Shown here: piece after piece, positions 26,608 through 34,423 of the stretch
Layout: each line of letters starts with the position of its first letter
Numbering within the stretch: the stretch's first letter is position 1
Assembly: GCA_021740915.1 (NCBI GenBank)
Contig: JAIOYW010000004.1
Coordinates: 1 to 64,000, forward strand
Reading direction: 5' to 3'
Source of the DNA: Ignavibacteriales bacterium
GTDB lineage: Bacteria > Bacteroidota > Ignavibacteria > Ignavibacteriales > Melioribacteraceae
DNA length: 64,000 bases
The notes under the pieces: generated by a model
Seen by the model: the letters and a program-made list of their open reading frames with translations, nothing else
What the model was told of the DNA's origin: nothing
The model's database searches: none
Translations under genes and position numbers: made by a program

Positions 26608-26790
26608 TTAGTCTTCAAAATAATCAGAATCAATTTTTATAACACTTAAGTTGGAAAGATACTTTTGAGGAATAGAAAAGTGAAAAAACCCACATATAAG
26701 GAAGAAGCTTTGAGAGTCGCCTTGCTTATGGAAGAATGCAATTTCTAACGCAATTAGCGTATTTTCCTTCTGAAGTAAGTAATTTAGCAC
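26608..26790 (-). CDS. Possible small hypothetical gene overlapping the zinc-ribbon gene
   Basis: A 60-codon frame beginning with GTG inside the last codons of the zinc-ribbon gene (overlap of 7 nt) and ending in DSDYFED. Overlap could give coupled translation and the composition is protein-like. There is no recognisable domain and it may be spurious. Confidence 0.3.
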   Translation of the reverse strand: MLNYLLQKENTLIALEIAFFHKQGDSQSFFLICGFFHFSIPQKYLSNLSVIKIDSDYFED

Positions 26791-27377
26791 AAAAAATTTA
26801 GTTGTAAACCTTTAAGTAGTTCACGCACAAATTCCACGTCTTTTTCATTAACATAAAACAATGTAGTGCGAAATGAATTTACTTCGGTAGATTCGGGAGT
26901 CAGCTCACTATCGAAAAAGTAATCGACATTCGGATGTCTCTCCAAACTCCATTGTATTGAACCCATATCTTTTTGTTGAAGCGATATAAGCTTAATATAT
27001 TTTTTGCCGCCTACAGTTTTCGTTTTTGGAAAGCGATTCTCTTCCCAAAAATCATTCCGATGTTGATCCTCCAAATTCTCCATTCGACGGAAAATTTCTT
27101 CAATTTCCCTGTTTTTATTTTCCTCTCTGAATGTTTTCCAATAAATTATTCGGGTGCAAATCCCGTATAACAACCTAAAAAACTTTATAATCGGATTGGG
27201 ACCAGAAACAGCACGATTGATTTCATTTACATATTTTTTATGTTTTCTTTTTACATTACGACGATCACGCTTACTGCCTTCACCGATTCCTCCTAATTCT
27301 ACTCCACACTTTGGGCATCTGTTTTCACTGCCCTCAAGAGCTGCACCACATGAACTGCAATAAAAATGTCCGTTCAT
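26784..27377 (-). CDS. Zinc-ribbon hypothetical protein
   Basis: This gene encodes 198 residues. I start it at the ATG at 27377 so that the protein opens with the zinc ribbon FYCSSCGAALEGSENRCPKCG; the longer frame upstream adds a Phe/Ile-rich stretch unlike a native N-terminus. A basic linker (about 34-50), a hydrophobic patch around 62-78 and a mixed alpha/beta C-terminal region (about 115-195) follow. The C-terminal part resembles no family I can name. Zinc-ribbon N-termini often mediate nucleic-acid or protein contacts. Confidence 0.75.
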   Translation of the reverse strand: MNGHFYCSSCGAALEGSENRCPKCGVELGGIGEGSKRDRRNVKRKHKKYVNEINRAVSGPNPIIKFFRLLYGICTRIIYWKTFREENKNREIEEIFRRMENLEDQHRNDFWEENRFPKTKTVGGKKYIKLISLQQKDMGSIQWSLERHPNVDYFFDSELTPESTEVNSFRTTLFYVNEKDVEFVRELLKGLQLNFLC

Positions 27378-27923
27378 ATATATTCTCAAAAAGATTGTGA
27401 ATAAAAATATCCTGATCCTTGCAAAACCATGAATACCGAATCTGCCAAAAGAAATTCCACAGAAAATACCGCAGAAAAACAGAATACATTTTCCCGTAAG
27501 AATTGACCTTGCCAATTGGCAAGATTGAGACTGGAATATTTTCGGACAAATGAAGAAAAATCCTTCAAAGAATAATTCCTTCTACTATCAGAGGAAATAT
27601 AGGAAAAAATAAAAGCATTATTTCACAATTAGATATCTCCGGAAAAAGCTGTGCTTTTGATATTTTTTCTGTATTTAATAAAACGAAACTTTGTTATACT
27701 TAAAATTTCTTGCGGAAATAAGTCATCACATCTTTTCAAATAATTTTTTCATTTTTGAGATATTTTAAAACTATGGATAGGTTGTAACTGAGCGATAAAG
27801 AAAAACTGGTATTCCTTAGACAGGCAAAATTGGGTGGTGATGTTTCAAAGGCGATACCCGGTAAGAAGAGTATCACCCCTGAAAATTATAAGACATCAGA
27901 TAGTATCCTCTTTCAGGAACTTC
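27378..27923. other. Spacer with a perfect 16-bp palindrome
   Basis: No gene is supported. A perfect palindrome, cttgccaattggcaag, sits at 27508-27523, about 130 bp upstream of the zinc-ribbon gene. A hairpin with stems ggcgatac (27850-27857) and gtatcacc (27870-27877) lies just beyond the KamA-like gene and may be its weak terminator. Confidence 0.45.
27508..27523. promoter_or_regulatory. Perfect palindrome, possible operator
   Basis: cttgccaattggcaag is a perfect 16-bp inverted repeat in an otherwise AT-rich spacer. Its position upstream of the zinc-ribbon gene would suit a dimeric repressor, but no promoter can be placed with confidence. Confidence 0.35.
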
Positions 27924-29294
27924 TCAATTCCAGACCGATGCAGCAAATCCGTCCATTTCGTGCGAACTGCTTCCTATCGGGACGGCAGTCAGTTTCTTCA
28001 ATTCATCTTCATAGAAGAATTTCGACTTGCCCCATGCCGGCTGAAGTTCATCGAGCCATGAAGCTGCTTTGTTGTACTCGGCAAAAAAGGGACGCTTAAC
28101 CCAATCCGGATTCCTGCCCTGAATAAAATTGAGCACAAAATATTTTTCGCCATGGATATCTGCAACGCCTTCGATCACAACTTTGCCGGGCTTTGCCGAC
28201 ATCGATGGTCCCCTCACCGTCCGTGATAATCCCGATACTTTTGTCACTGCATTCCTGAAAATATCGAACGCTTCTGCGAGCGGCACTTTAAAGTACTGTG
28301 ACGAACCTGTATGTCTTTCCACAAAAAAATAATATGGAATTACGCCGATTTTCACCTGCTCTTTCCACATACGCGTCCATACCTTTGCGCTGTCGTTAAT
28401 GTTTCTGATCAGCGGCGACTGGCTTCGTATCTCAGCGCCTGTATCCCTGATTCTCCTTACAGCTTCTTTTGCGATATCTGTACTTAGTTCCACCCAGTGA
28501 TTATAGTGTCCCATTATTGCAAGATGTTTACCCGACTTCACTACCTTTTCGAAAAGTCTGAGTACATCATCGGCATCTTTATCGGTTACAAAACGATATG
28601 GCCAGTAGGAAACAGATTTTGTGCCAATCCGGATATTCTGAATATGATCAAAGTCCGGGCCTAAAAGTGGTTCGATGTAAGTTTTCAGCTTCTTATATGT
28701 CATAACCATAGGATCGCCGCCGGTGAAAAGAATGTCCGTAAGTTCCTTGTGCGAAGCAATATACTGCTGGAACCGGCGGGATTCATCGGTGGCGAACTTG
28801 AGATCATCGAGCCCGACAAACTGCGCCCATCTGAAACAGAATGTGCAGTATGCGTGGCAGGTCTGACCGCTTGAGGGAAAAACGAGGCATGTTTCTTTGT
28901 ATTTGTGCTGGACTCCCGGTATTGGTTCATCATCCATTACCGGTACATTTGCGGCTAACTGGCCGTTGGGGTGTGGATTTAATTCATATCTGATCTGATT
29001 TGCGACCTGGCTGATCTTTTCCGGCGGAGCCTTCTCATGAAGCAATGTTGCCATTCTGGAAAACTGGTTTGATGTGAGCATCTCCCTTTGCATGAATGTA
29101 AGCTGAAACATCGGATCATCGGGAACGTTGTTCCAGTTAATTAAATCTTCTATTACATAATTATTGGAACGGAATGGTAACACGTGGGCAACTACTTTTG
29201 TGGCAAATCTTTCTTCCGCGCTGAGATTCGCCATTTGTGGAATGAGATCAAGATCTTTTAGATTATAGAGTTTTAACCTCCGGGGTTCAATCAT
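27924..29294 (-). CDS. KamA family radical SAM protein (lysine 2,3-aminomutase-like)
   Basis: This gene encodes 456 residues from an ATG with aaaggag 8 nt upstream. The radical-SAM cluster motif is Cys146, Cys150 and Cys153 in QTCHAYCTFCFRW, and GGDP follows in ILFTGGDPMV. Regions SGKHLAIMGHYNHW and PYYFFVERHTGSSQY fit the KamA/EpmB superfamily, which uses PLP plus a 5'-deoxyadenosyl radical to move an amino group. The protein lacks the usual short spacing seen in classic KamA, so the true substrate may not be lysine. It stands alone. Confidence 0.85.
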   Translation of the reverse strand: MIEPRRLKLYNLKDLDLIPQMANLSAEERFATKVVAHVLPFRSNNYVIEDLINWNNVPDDPMFQLTFMQREMLTSNQFSRMATLLHEKAPPEKISQVANQIRYELNPHPNGQLAANVPVMDDEPIPGVQHKYKETCLVFPSSGQTCHAYCTFCFRWAQFVGLDDLKFATDESRRFQQYIASHKELTDILFTGGDPMVMTYKKLKTYIEPLLGPDFDHIQNIRIGTKSVSYWPYRFVTDKDADDVLRLFEKVVKSGKHLAIMGHYNHWVELSTDIAKEAVRRIRDTGAEIRSQSPLIRNINDSAKVWTRMWKEQVKIGVIPYYFFVERHTGSSQYFKVPLAEAFDIFRNAVTKVSGLSRTVRGPSMSAKPGKVVIEGVADIHGEKYFVLNFIQGRNPDWVKRPFFAEYNKAASWLDELQPAWGKSKFFYEDELKKLTAVPIGSSSHEMDGFAASVWN

Positions 29295-29341
29295 TTTGAA
29301 CTCCTTTCTTTAATTAATAAAACACCCTTTACAATTTGGGT

Positions 29342-29384
29342 ATAAAAAAACCTTAGACCGCAGCAGATTATGCGCGACCTAAGG
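29342..29384 (-). terminator. Intrinsic terminator of the DUF4295-like gene
   Basis: On the minus strand, ccttaggtcgc pairs with gcggtctaagg (with a small internal loop) and is followed by a T-run (29344-29350). It separates the DUF4295-like gene from the KamA-like gene. Confidence 0.75.
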
Positions 29385-29402
29385 TATTGTATTTAAAAAC
29401 AA

Positions 29403-29567
29403 TTATTTGAGTTCGGTGACTTTGCTGATATCATCGAGTCTCACAAATTTTTCCTGGAATTTGAATGTACCTTTATCAGTTTTAACGGTCTTTACCATCT
29501 TAACATTAACAAAAGTTGATTTCTGCTTTCCTTTCGCTTTATCGCCGAATGATTGCTGTTTAGCCAT
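29403..29567 (-). CDS. Small basic protein, DUF4295-like
   Basis: This gene encodes 54 residues from the ATG at 29567, which has aaggat 8 nt upstream; a longer frame is unlikely. The sequence MAKQQSFGDKAKGKQKS followed by VKMVKTVKTDKGTFKFQE resembles the DUF4295 family, short lysine-rich proteins conserved in Bacteroidota and often encoded near ribosomal protein genes. The function is unknown; a ribosome-associated role is a guess from the family. It is monocistronic with its own terminator. Confidence 0.75.
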   Translation of the reverse strand: MAKQQSFGDKAKGKQKSTFVNVKMVKTVKTDKGTFKFQEKFVRLDDISKVTELK

Positions 29568-30025
29568 AATATAATCCTTGCTTTTATTCTTATACGCAAA
29601 AATATGAAAAAAGTTTCTCAAATGAAACTCTTTTTATTTGCCGGCTTTCTATTCCATTTTGCGGTGAATGAGGCGGGCGCCTAAACAAACTCTACCTGCC
29701 CTAAGTCAGGTCGCTTCGTGAACCTCAGTGACCTTTTGGGTGTCCCTAAACAAATTTTTTAATCGCTCGATGGGCGGAGTTGTTTTACCATGGGTACCCG
29801 CGATTGCCCGCAAAACTCGAAAGCATCCAATCCTCCCCCACACCCCGGCGCTTCGTGCCACCCTGCTCCCAGAGGTGAATCTTTCCGCAAACGCAGTGAT
29901 CTGATATTATGCCCAGGTGGAGATTGCTTCACCCCGAAAAAATGGGGTTTCCCGCTTTGCGGGATAGAGCGGGTCAATGACATGTATTCGCTATTAGCTG
30001 ATACTTTGAATATATCATCGTCCCG
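29568..30025. repeat. Spacer with R3 copy 2 and a 30-bp shared element
   Basis: 29723-29886 is the second copy of R3 (see 20888-21056). 29919-29948 matches 1884-1913 (gagattgcttcaccccgaaa and on). A small hairpin, cccgctttgcggg, sits near 29951-29963. I see no gene. Confidence 0.6.
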
Positions 30026-30499
30026 TTGTGCCCCGGCCGGCGGGGCTGAGTGGGACGGGGCAATTACACGATTCCTATGTACCGGGGTTACTTGTCATCG
30101 TCCCGCTTTGCGGGAAGTCGAAGCGATCTCCCGGATGACTCTGAGATCATGGTTTAGACCCTAACTTGAGATTGGCAATGTCATGAATGCGAAATAATCT
30201 AATATGTCACCGACCACACCTGTTGGTGCTTTTGCCGTAAAACAGTGCGTAATTAGTTTAATCGGATTAATCTAATCATTATTGCACCTTCAGTGCCGAT
30301 TCAGAAGAATAATGAATGTAAAGCCAAGTTTCATAAACGCGATAAAGTTGGACTTGGGCATGAGGAAAGTTTAAAAAGTGGAAGGGGTTCATATAAGCGC
30401 CGAAGGTGCGGAATAAACTGAACTAACGAAATCGATTATAAAGATGAGCGGTATCTGTGGGAATAATCCCGCACCGTTGGCGCTTGTGAGAGTGTTCGT
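30026..30499. repeat. Long intergenic repeat R1, copy B
   Basis: 30110-30499 matches copies A and C. The preceding 84 bp, from ttgtgccccggccggcgggg, are shared only with copy C (30769-30852). Copies B and C therefore form a direct repeat with a period of about 743 bp upstream of tRNA-Thr. Confidence 0.85.
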
Positions 30500-30768
30500 T
30501 TGATTTCACAGCCCTTTGGGCTGTGTTACTGATCACCGCACCTTCGGTGCTCAGGGTCTATGCTCTCAGGAGGGGAATTTTTACCATCTTCTGTATGTAT
30601 AAAAGAGCTGCAGAGCAGCGGTATGTTTGTAGATTATTCACATTGGCATGGTTTATAGCTGCATAGCTGCGACATGTCAGGAGTTAAAGGCTCCCGAAGC
30701 CCCGGGATAAAAAAACCAGCGGGGTAATAGGTATTCCAAACTCACCGAGTTGGCATGACAACGTCCAG
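30500..30768. other. Spacer between R1 copies B and C
   Basis: It contains gcaccttcggtgc palindromes and a ctgcagagcag / agctgcatagctgcg inverted arrangement, but no gene and no further copy of the window's other repeats. Confidence 0.45.
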
Positions 30769-31258
30769 TTGTGCCCCGGCCGGCGGGGCTGAGTGGGTCG
30801 GGGCAATTACACGATTCCTATGTACCGGGGTTACTTGTCATCGTCCCGCTTTGCGGGAAGGCGAAGCGATCTCCCGGATGACTCATAGATCATGGTTTAG
30901 ACCCTAACTTGAGATTGGCAATGACATGAATGCGAAATAATCTAATATGTCACCGACCCACACCCGTTGGTGGTTTGCCGTAAAACAGTGCATAATTAGT
31001 TTAAGCGGATTAATCTAATCATTATCGCACCTTCAGTGCTGATTCAGAAGAATAATGAATGTAAAGCCAGGTTCCATAAACGCGATAAAGTTGGACTTGG
31101 GCATGACGAAAGTTTAAAAAGTGGAAGGGGTTCAAATAAGCGCCGAAGGTGCGGAATAAACTGAACTAACGAAATCGATTATAAAGATGAGCGGTATCTG
31201 TGGGAATAATCCCGCACCTTCGGTGCTTATGAGAGTGTTCGTGTTATTTCATAACCTT
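30769..31258. repeat. Long intergenic repeat R1, copy C
   Basis: Third copy of R1 (core 30853-31258). Beyond it, 31258-31410 matches the R2-like sequence that also follows copy A, including aatcctggttcagacatctt and the caggagtcattt stretch. Base differences from A and B are scattered, including a swap of gcaccgttggcgc for gcaccttcggtgc that keeps the hairpin. Confidence 0.85.
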
Positions 31259-31500
31259 TGGGGTCATTGATCTTCCGTCTGGGGTTTTTCTCTGGGATGA
31301 AAAACATCATGCTAATCATTTAATCAAATAAATCCTGGTTCAGACATCTTTTCTCTTTGCAGCTCACGCACGATTAACCCGTCCGTTACGGCAGGAGTCA
31401 TTTAACCATTAATAATTATGTGTCAGGTCCGCCCGCCGAAGCCAGCAAAATCCTGATAATCTTAAAATCCTGTAATTCATGATTCAGATATTTTTTCCTC

Positions 31501-31531
31501 TTGCTAAAGATTAAAATCTTTATTATTTTTG
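31501..31531 (+). promoter_or_regulatory. Bacteroidota-type promoter of tRNA-Thr
   Basis: TTG at 31501-31503, a 20-nt spacer and TAttTTTG at 31524-31531 match the -33/-7 consensus used in this group. The tRNA begins 23 bp further on, a suitable distance for a short 5' leader. Confidence 0.55.
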
Positions 31532-31553
31532 TTTGCTCAAATCAAAACAATAT

Positions 31554-31626
31554 GCTGGTGTAGCTCAGTTGGTAGAGCAGCGCACTTGTAATGCGCAGGT
31601 CGCGGGTTCGAGTCCCATCACCAGCT
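31554..31626 (+). tRNA. tRNA-Thr (anticodon TGT)
   Basis: The 73-nt cloverleaf has the acceptor stem gctggtg / caccagc, D-arm gctcagttggtagagc, anticodon stem gcgca / tgcgc with loop cttgtaa (anticodon TGT, reading ACA/ACG codons) and T-arm with ttcgagt. CCA is not encoded. It is followed by an intrinsic terminator. Confidence 0.97.
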
Positions 31627-31630
31627 CTGA

Positions 31631-31664
31631 AAAGCTCTGGAATCAATTTTCAGGGCTTTTTTAT
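31631..31664 (+). terminator. Terminator of tRNA-Thr
   Basis: aaagctctg pairs with cagggcttt (one G-U pair) around an 11-nt loop, followed by a T-run. Confidence 0.8.
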
Positions 31665-31766
31665 TTTAAACTGCAATTTATCACAGCCTTTCTCTCCTGA
31701 TCCGCCCGTTTTTTCCTCGACATATATATATTTCGTAATGAAATTAATAATAATTCGTTTACGATT

Positions 31767-32852
31767 ATGAAATGGCTGCTTGCATTTATTGTTCTTTTTC
31801 ATGGATTGATTCATTCACTTGGATTCATTAAAGCATTCGGTATTGCTCCTGTTGAAAAACTCACCCGGGATATATCCCAAAAGAACGGATTGGTCTGGCT
31901 GGGTGTTGCAATTCTGTTTATTGTAGTATTTCTGCTGATTGTTTATGATATTTCAGTCTGGTGGGAATCAGCGCTGCCAGCTCTCCTGATTTCGCAGTAT
32001 CTTATATTCAGTTACTGGGGAGATGCAAAATTCGGTACGATTGCAAACATAATAATTATGATCGCAGCAATCGTTTCTTATGCCGACTCCGCATTTCAAA
32101 CTCAAACCGGAAACGAGCTTAAGAAACTTATTGCCGATAATAAACATTCATCAATAATTCTAACCGAAGAAATGACTAATACCCTTCCGCCGCCTGTCCG
32201 AAGGTGGCTCATGTATTCGGGCGCAGTTGGCAAAAATATCCCCTCGGAGGTTTACCTCACTCAGTCCGGTAAACTAAAAACAGCCCCCGATGGCAAATGG
32301 ATGAAATTCAGCGCTGAGCAATGGTTTACTCCACAATCCCCAGGCTTTTTGTGGAAAACGAATGTGCAGATGTTCCCCGGATTTTTTCTCTCGGGACGTG
32401 ATTTGTTCTTCGGAGGAAAAGGTTCGATGAAAATCAAATTGCTCTCTTTGTTTTCAGTGGCAGATGCAGCAGGAGAAAAAACTGATATCTCCACTATGCA
32501 AAGATATCTTGGTGAAATTGTCTGGTTTCCTGCCGGAGTGCTTCATAAAAGTATCAGATGGGAACCTTTAGATGAAAATTCTGCAAAGGCTCATTTTACA
32601 ATTAACGGGCTGACTGCAACGGCAGATTTCAGATTCGATGATCAGGGCAGGTTTCTTTCGATCCATGCAGAAAGATACCGTGAACGAAACGGCAAACATG
32701 TACTTTCAGACTGGTATGTTCAGGCGTTTGATGATGCTTATAAGGAATTCGGCGGCATAACAATCCCGAACAAATTAAAAGTTATCTGGAAATTGGAAAA
32801 TGGTGACTTTGAATGGATGAACGTTGAAATAACAAGCATCAGCTACCGCTGA
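31767..32852 (+). CDS. Membrane protein with DUF6544/DUF6920-like domain
   Basis: This gene encodes 361 residues. The N-terminal ~115 residues hold about four membrane helices, beginning MKWLLAFIVLFHGLIHSLGF. The remaining ~230 residues, with LPPPVRRWLMYSGAVG, FSAEQWFTPQSPGFLWKT and DISTMQRYLGEIVWFPAGVL, match a conserved domain I know as DUF6544 (later DUF6920). Its biochemical role is unknown. The gene is monocistronic downstream of the tRNA. Confidence 0.8.
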   Translation: MKWLLAFIVLFHGLIHSLGFIKAFGIAPVEKLTRDISQKNGLVWLGVAILFIVVFLLIVYDISVWWESALPALLISQYLIFSYWGDAKFGTIANIIIMIAAIVSYADSAFQTQTGNELKKLIADNKHSSIILTEEMTNTLPPPVRRWLMYSGAVGKNIPSEVYLTQSGKLKTAPDGKWMKFSAEQWFTPQSPGFLWKTNVQMFPGFFLSGRDLFFGGKGSMKIKLLSLFSVADAAGEKTDISTMQRYLGEIVWFPAGVLHKSIRWEPLDENSAKAHFTINGLTATADFRFDDQGRFLSIHAERYRERNGKHVLSDWYVQAFDDAYKEFGGITIPNKLKVIWKLENGDFEWMNVEITSISYR

Positions 32853-32951
32853 TTTCATGATCCTTAACATTGTTCATATCTTAAGAGTTATTGGCATTTG
32901 ACAATAACTTCGAAAATATTTATTTTGGCATATGCTAATTACTAATTGTTT

Positions 32952-33353
32952 ATGCCGCGTCCAATAAAATGCCGCAGGATCACCGGAGCGCCAGCCGCAG
33001 TTTATTTTAAACCTGCCGGTATTCCGATGAGAGAATTAATCGAAACGGTACTTACTCTCGACGAATTCGAAGCGTTACGACTCTCGGATTACAAGGGATT
33101 ATACCATGAAATTGCGGCAAAGCATATGGGAGTTTCAAGGCAGACCTTCGGGAATATTCTCTCCTCAGCACGACATAAAATTGCAGATACACTTCTGAAT
33201 GGGAAAATATTACGGATTGAAGGTGGCAATATTGAACCCGGTTCTGAAACGCTTGTATGTGGGAAATGCCGCCATAAGTGGGATAAACCTCCGCAATTGA
33301 ATGCTAAGTCAACTTGTCCTGAATGCGGAAGCGGAGAAATAGACAAAGAATAA
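32952..33353 (+). CDS. DUF134 family HTH protein with zinc ribbon
   Basis: This gene encodes 133 residues from the ATG at 32952; a TTG two codons earlier is less likely. It belongs to the DUF134/UPF0251 family: MPRPIKCRRI opens the protein, LTLDEFEALRLSDYKGLYHEIAAK and MGVSRQTFGNILSSARHKIA form a sigma-factor-like HTH (about 38-85), and CGKCRHKW with CPECG make a C-terminal zinc ribbon. Such proteins commonly neighbour NifX/NifB-like cofactor proteins, as here, where it may regulate them. First gene of a three-gene operon. Confidence 0.9.
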   Translation: MPRPIKCRRITGAPAAVYFKPAGIPMRELIETVLTLDEFEALRLSDYKGLYHEIAAKHMGVSRQTFGNILSSARHKIADTLLNGKILRIEGGNIEPGSETLVCGKCRHKWDKPPQLNAKSTCPECGSGEIDKE

Positions 33354-33390
33354 TTAGCAGAAAACAAAATTATAAAATCGGAGCAATAAA

Positions 33391-33843
33391 ATGAAAATCG
33401 CAATACCTGTCCTGAATCCTGATGGTTTTGATTCGAAAGTTAACGGACATTTTGGCAGTTCACCTTATTTCGCATTGTTCGATTCCGGGAATGAGAGTCT
33501 TACCTTTATTCCAAATGAAAACAATCATCACGAGCACGGGAAATGTACCCCTGTCGGTTCACTTATCGACCATGATGTAGAGGCGGTAATAACAAGAGGT
33601 ATGGGAATGAGAGCAATTAGTAATCTTCAGAATATAGGGATAAAAGTGTTCTATTCCACTTCAGGGGCAACTCTGAATGAGATGGTTACCGACATTAAAG
33701 CCGGGAATTTTGTTGAAATGCGGGCTGAGGATGCCTGCAGTCATCATGGCGGCGGGCATGGCGATCATAATCATGAGCACGGTCATGATCATCATCATGG
33801 CCATGGACACGACCATCATCACCGCCACGGTCAGAATAATTAA
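33391..33843 (+). CDS. Dinitrogenase iron-molybdenum cofactor (NifX/NifB-like) family protein with His-rich tail
   Basis: This gene encodes 150 residues. Residues 1-110 match the NifX/NafY-like Fe-Mo-cofactor family: MKIAIPVLNPDGFDSKVNGHFG, then VITRGMGMRAISNL. The last ~35 residues are an extreme His/Asp/Gly tail (HHGGGHGDHNHEHGH and further), probably for metal binding. No nitrogenase genes are present, so it is more likely a general metal-cluster carrier or metal buffer. It lies 37 bp after the DUF134 gene and 7 bp before the thioesterase gene. Confidence 0.9.
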   Translation: MKIAIPVLNPDGFDSKVNGHFGSSPYFALFDSGNESLTFIPNENNHHEHGKCTPVGSLIDHDVEAVITRGMGMRAISNLQNIGIKVFYSTSGATLNEMVTDIKAGNFVEMRAEDACSHHGGGHGDHNHEHGHDHHHGHGHDHHHRHGQNN

Positions 33844-33850
33844 TCTGCTT

Positions 33851-34294
33851 ATGCACGGAGATAATATTAACCAAACCATTGTCCGGGCGCGATACGGGGA
33901 AAGTGACCAGATGGGCTTTATCCATCATTCTGTATATATAATGTGGATGGAATTGGGACGAATTAATCTTATGCGGGATTTTGGCATTGAGTACAGGAAA
34001 GTTGAACTGGAAGGGCTGCTTATGCCGGTATTACAAGCCGATGTGAAATATGTCAGCCCTGCCTTTTTTGATGATGAAGTAAAAATTCTTACCGGTATCT
34101 CTAAATTCTCAGGCAGCAGATTAAGAATGGACTACAGAATACTTCGCTCAGATGATACTCTTCTGGCAAAAGCATTCACAGAGCATTGTTTTATAAAAAA
34201 AAGCGATTATAAGCCTTTGCGAATTCCGGATAATCTTCTTCAAAAATTCAGGAGTTCAGAAAAAGCGGCGGAGTGGAGCCTCAGGAAGTTATAG
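33851..34294 (+). CDS. Acyl-CoA thioesterase, YbgC/4-hydroxybenzoyl-CoA thioesterase family
   Basis: This gene encodes 147 residues from the ATG at 33851; a longer frame would run through the His-rich tail of the previous gene. The hot-dog-fold signature RARYGESDQMGFIHHSVYI (with catalytic Asp19) and WMELGRINLMRDFGI are diagnostic. The enzyme hydrolyses short-chain or aromatic acyl-CoA thioesters in the cytoplasm. It is the third gene of the DUF134/NifX-like operon, a grouping with no obvious functional logic. Confidence 0.9.
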   Translation: MHGDNINQTIVRARYGESDQMGFIHHSVYIMWMELGRINLMRDFGIEYRKVELEGLLMPVLQADVKYVSPAFFDDEVKILTGISKFSGSRLRMDYRILRSDDTLLAKAFTEHCFIKKSDYKPLRIPDNLLQKFRSSEKAAEWSLRKL

Positions 34295-34423
34295 CTGAGC
34301 ATCAGAATAAAATTTGACATTGCTCCGTGACCAGTTGATACAATCGCCACTTCCCTGCACAACTTGAAATTTAGCAAATTAAAAAGCATTTTAAGAGGAT
34401 TAAAAATATATGGTTCTCTTAAA

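Noticed and set aside
33677-33850. Longer N-terminus for the thioesterase
   Set aside because: The extra residues are an out-of-frame reading of the His-rich tail of the preceding gene; the ATG at 33851 gives a normal-length enzyme.
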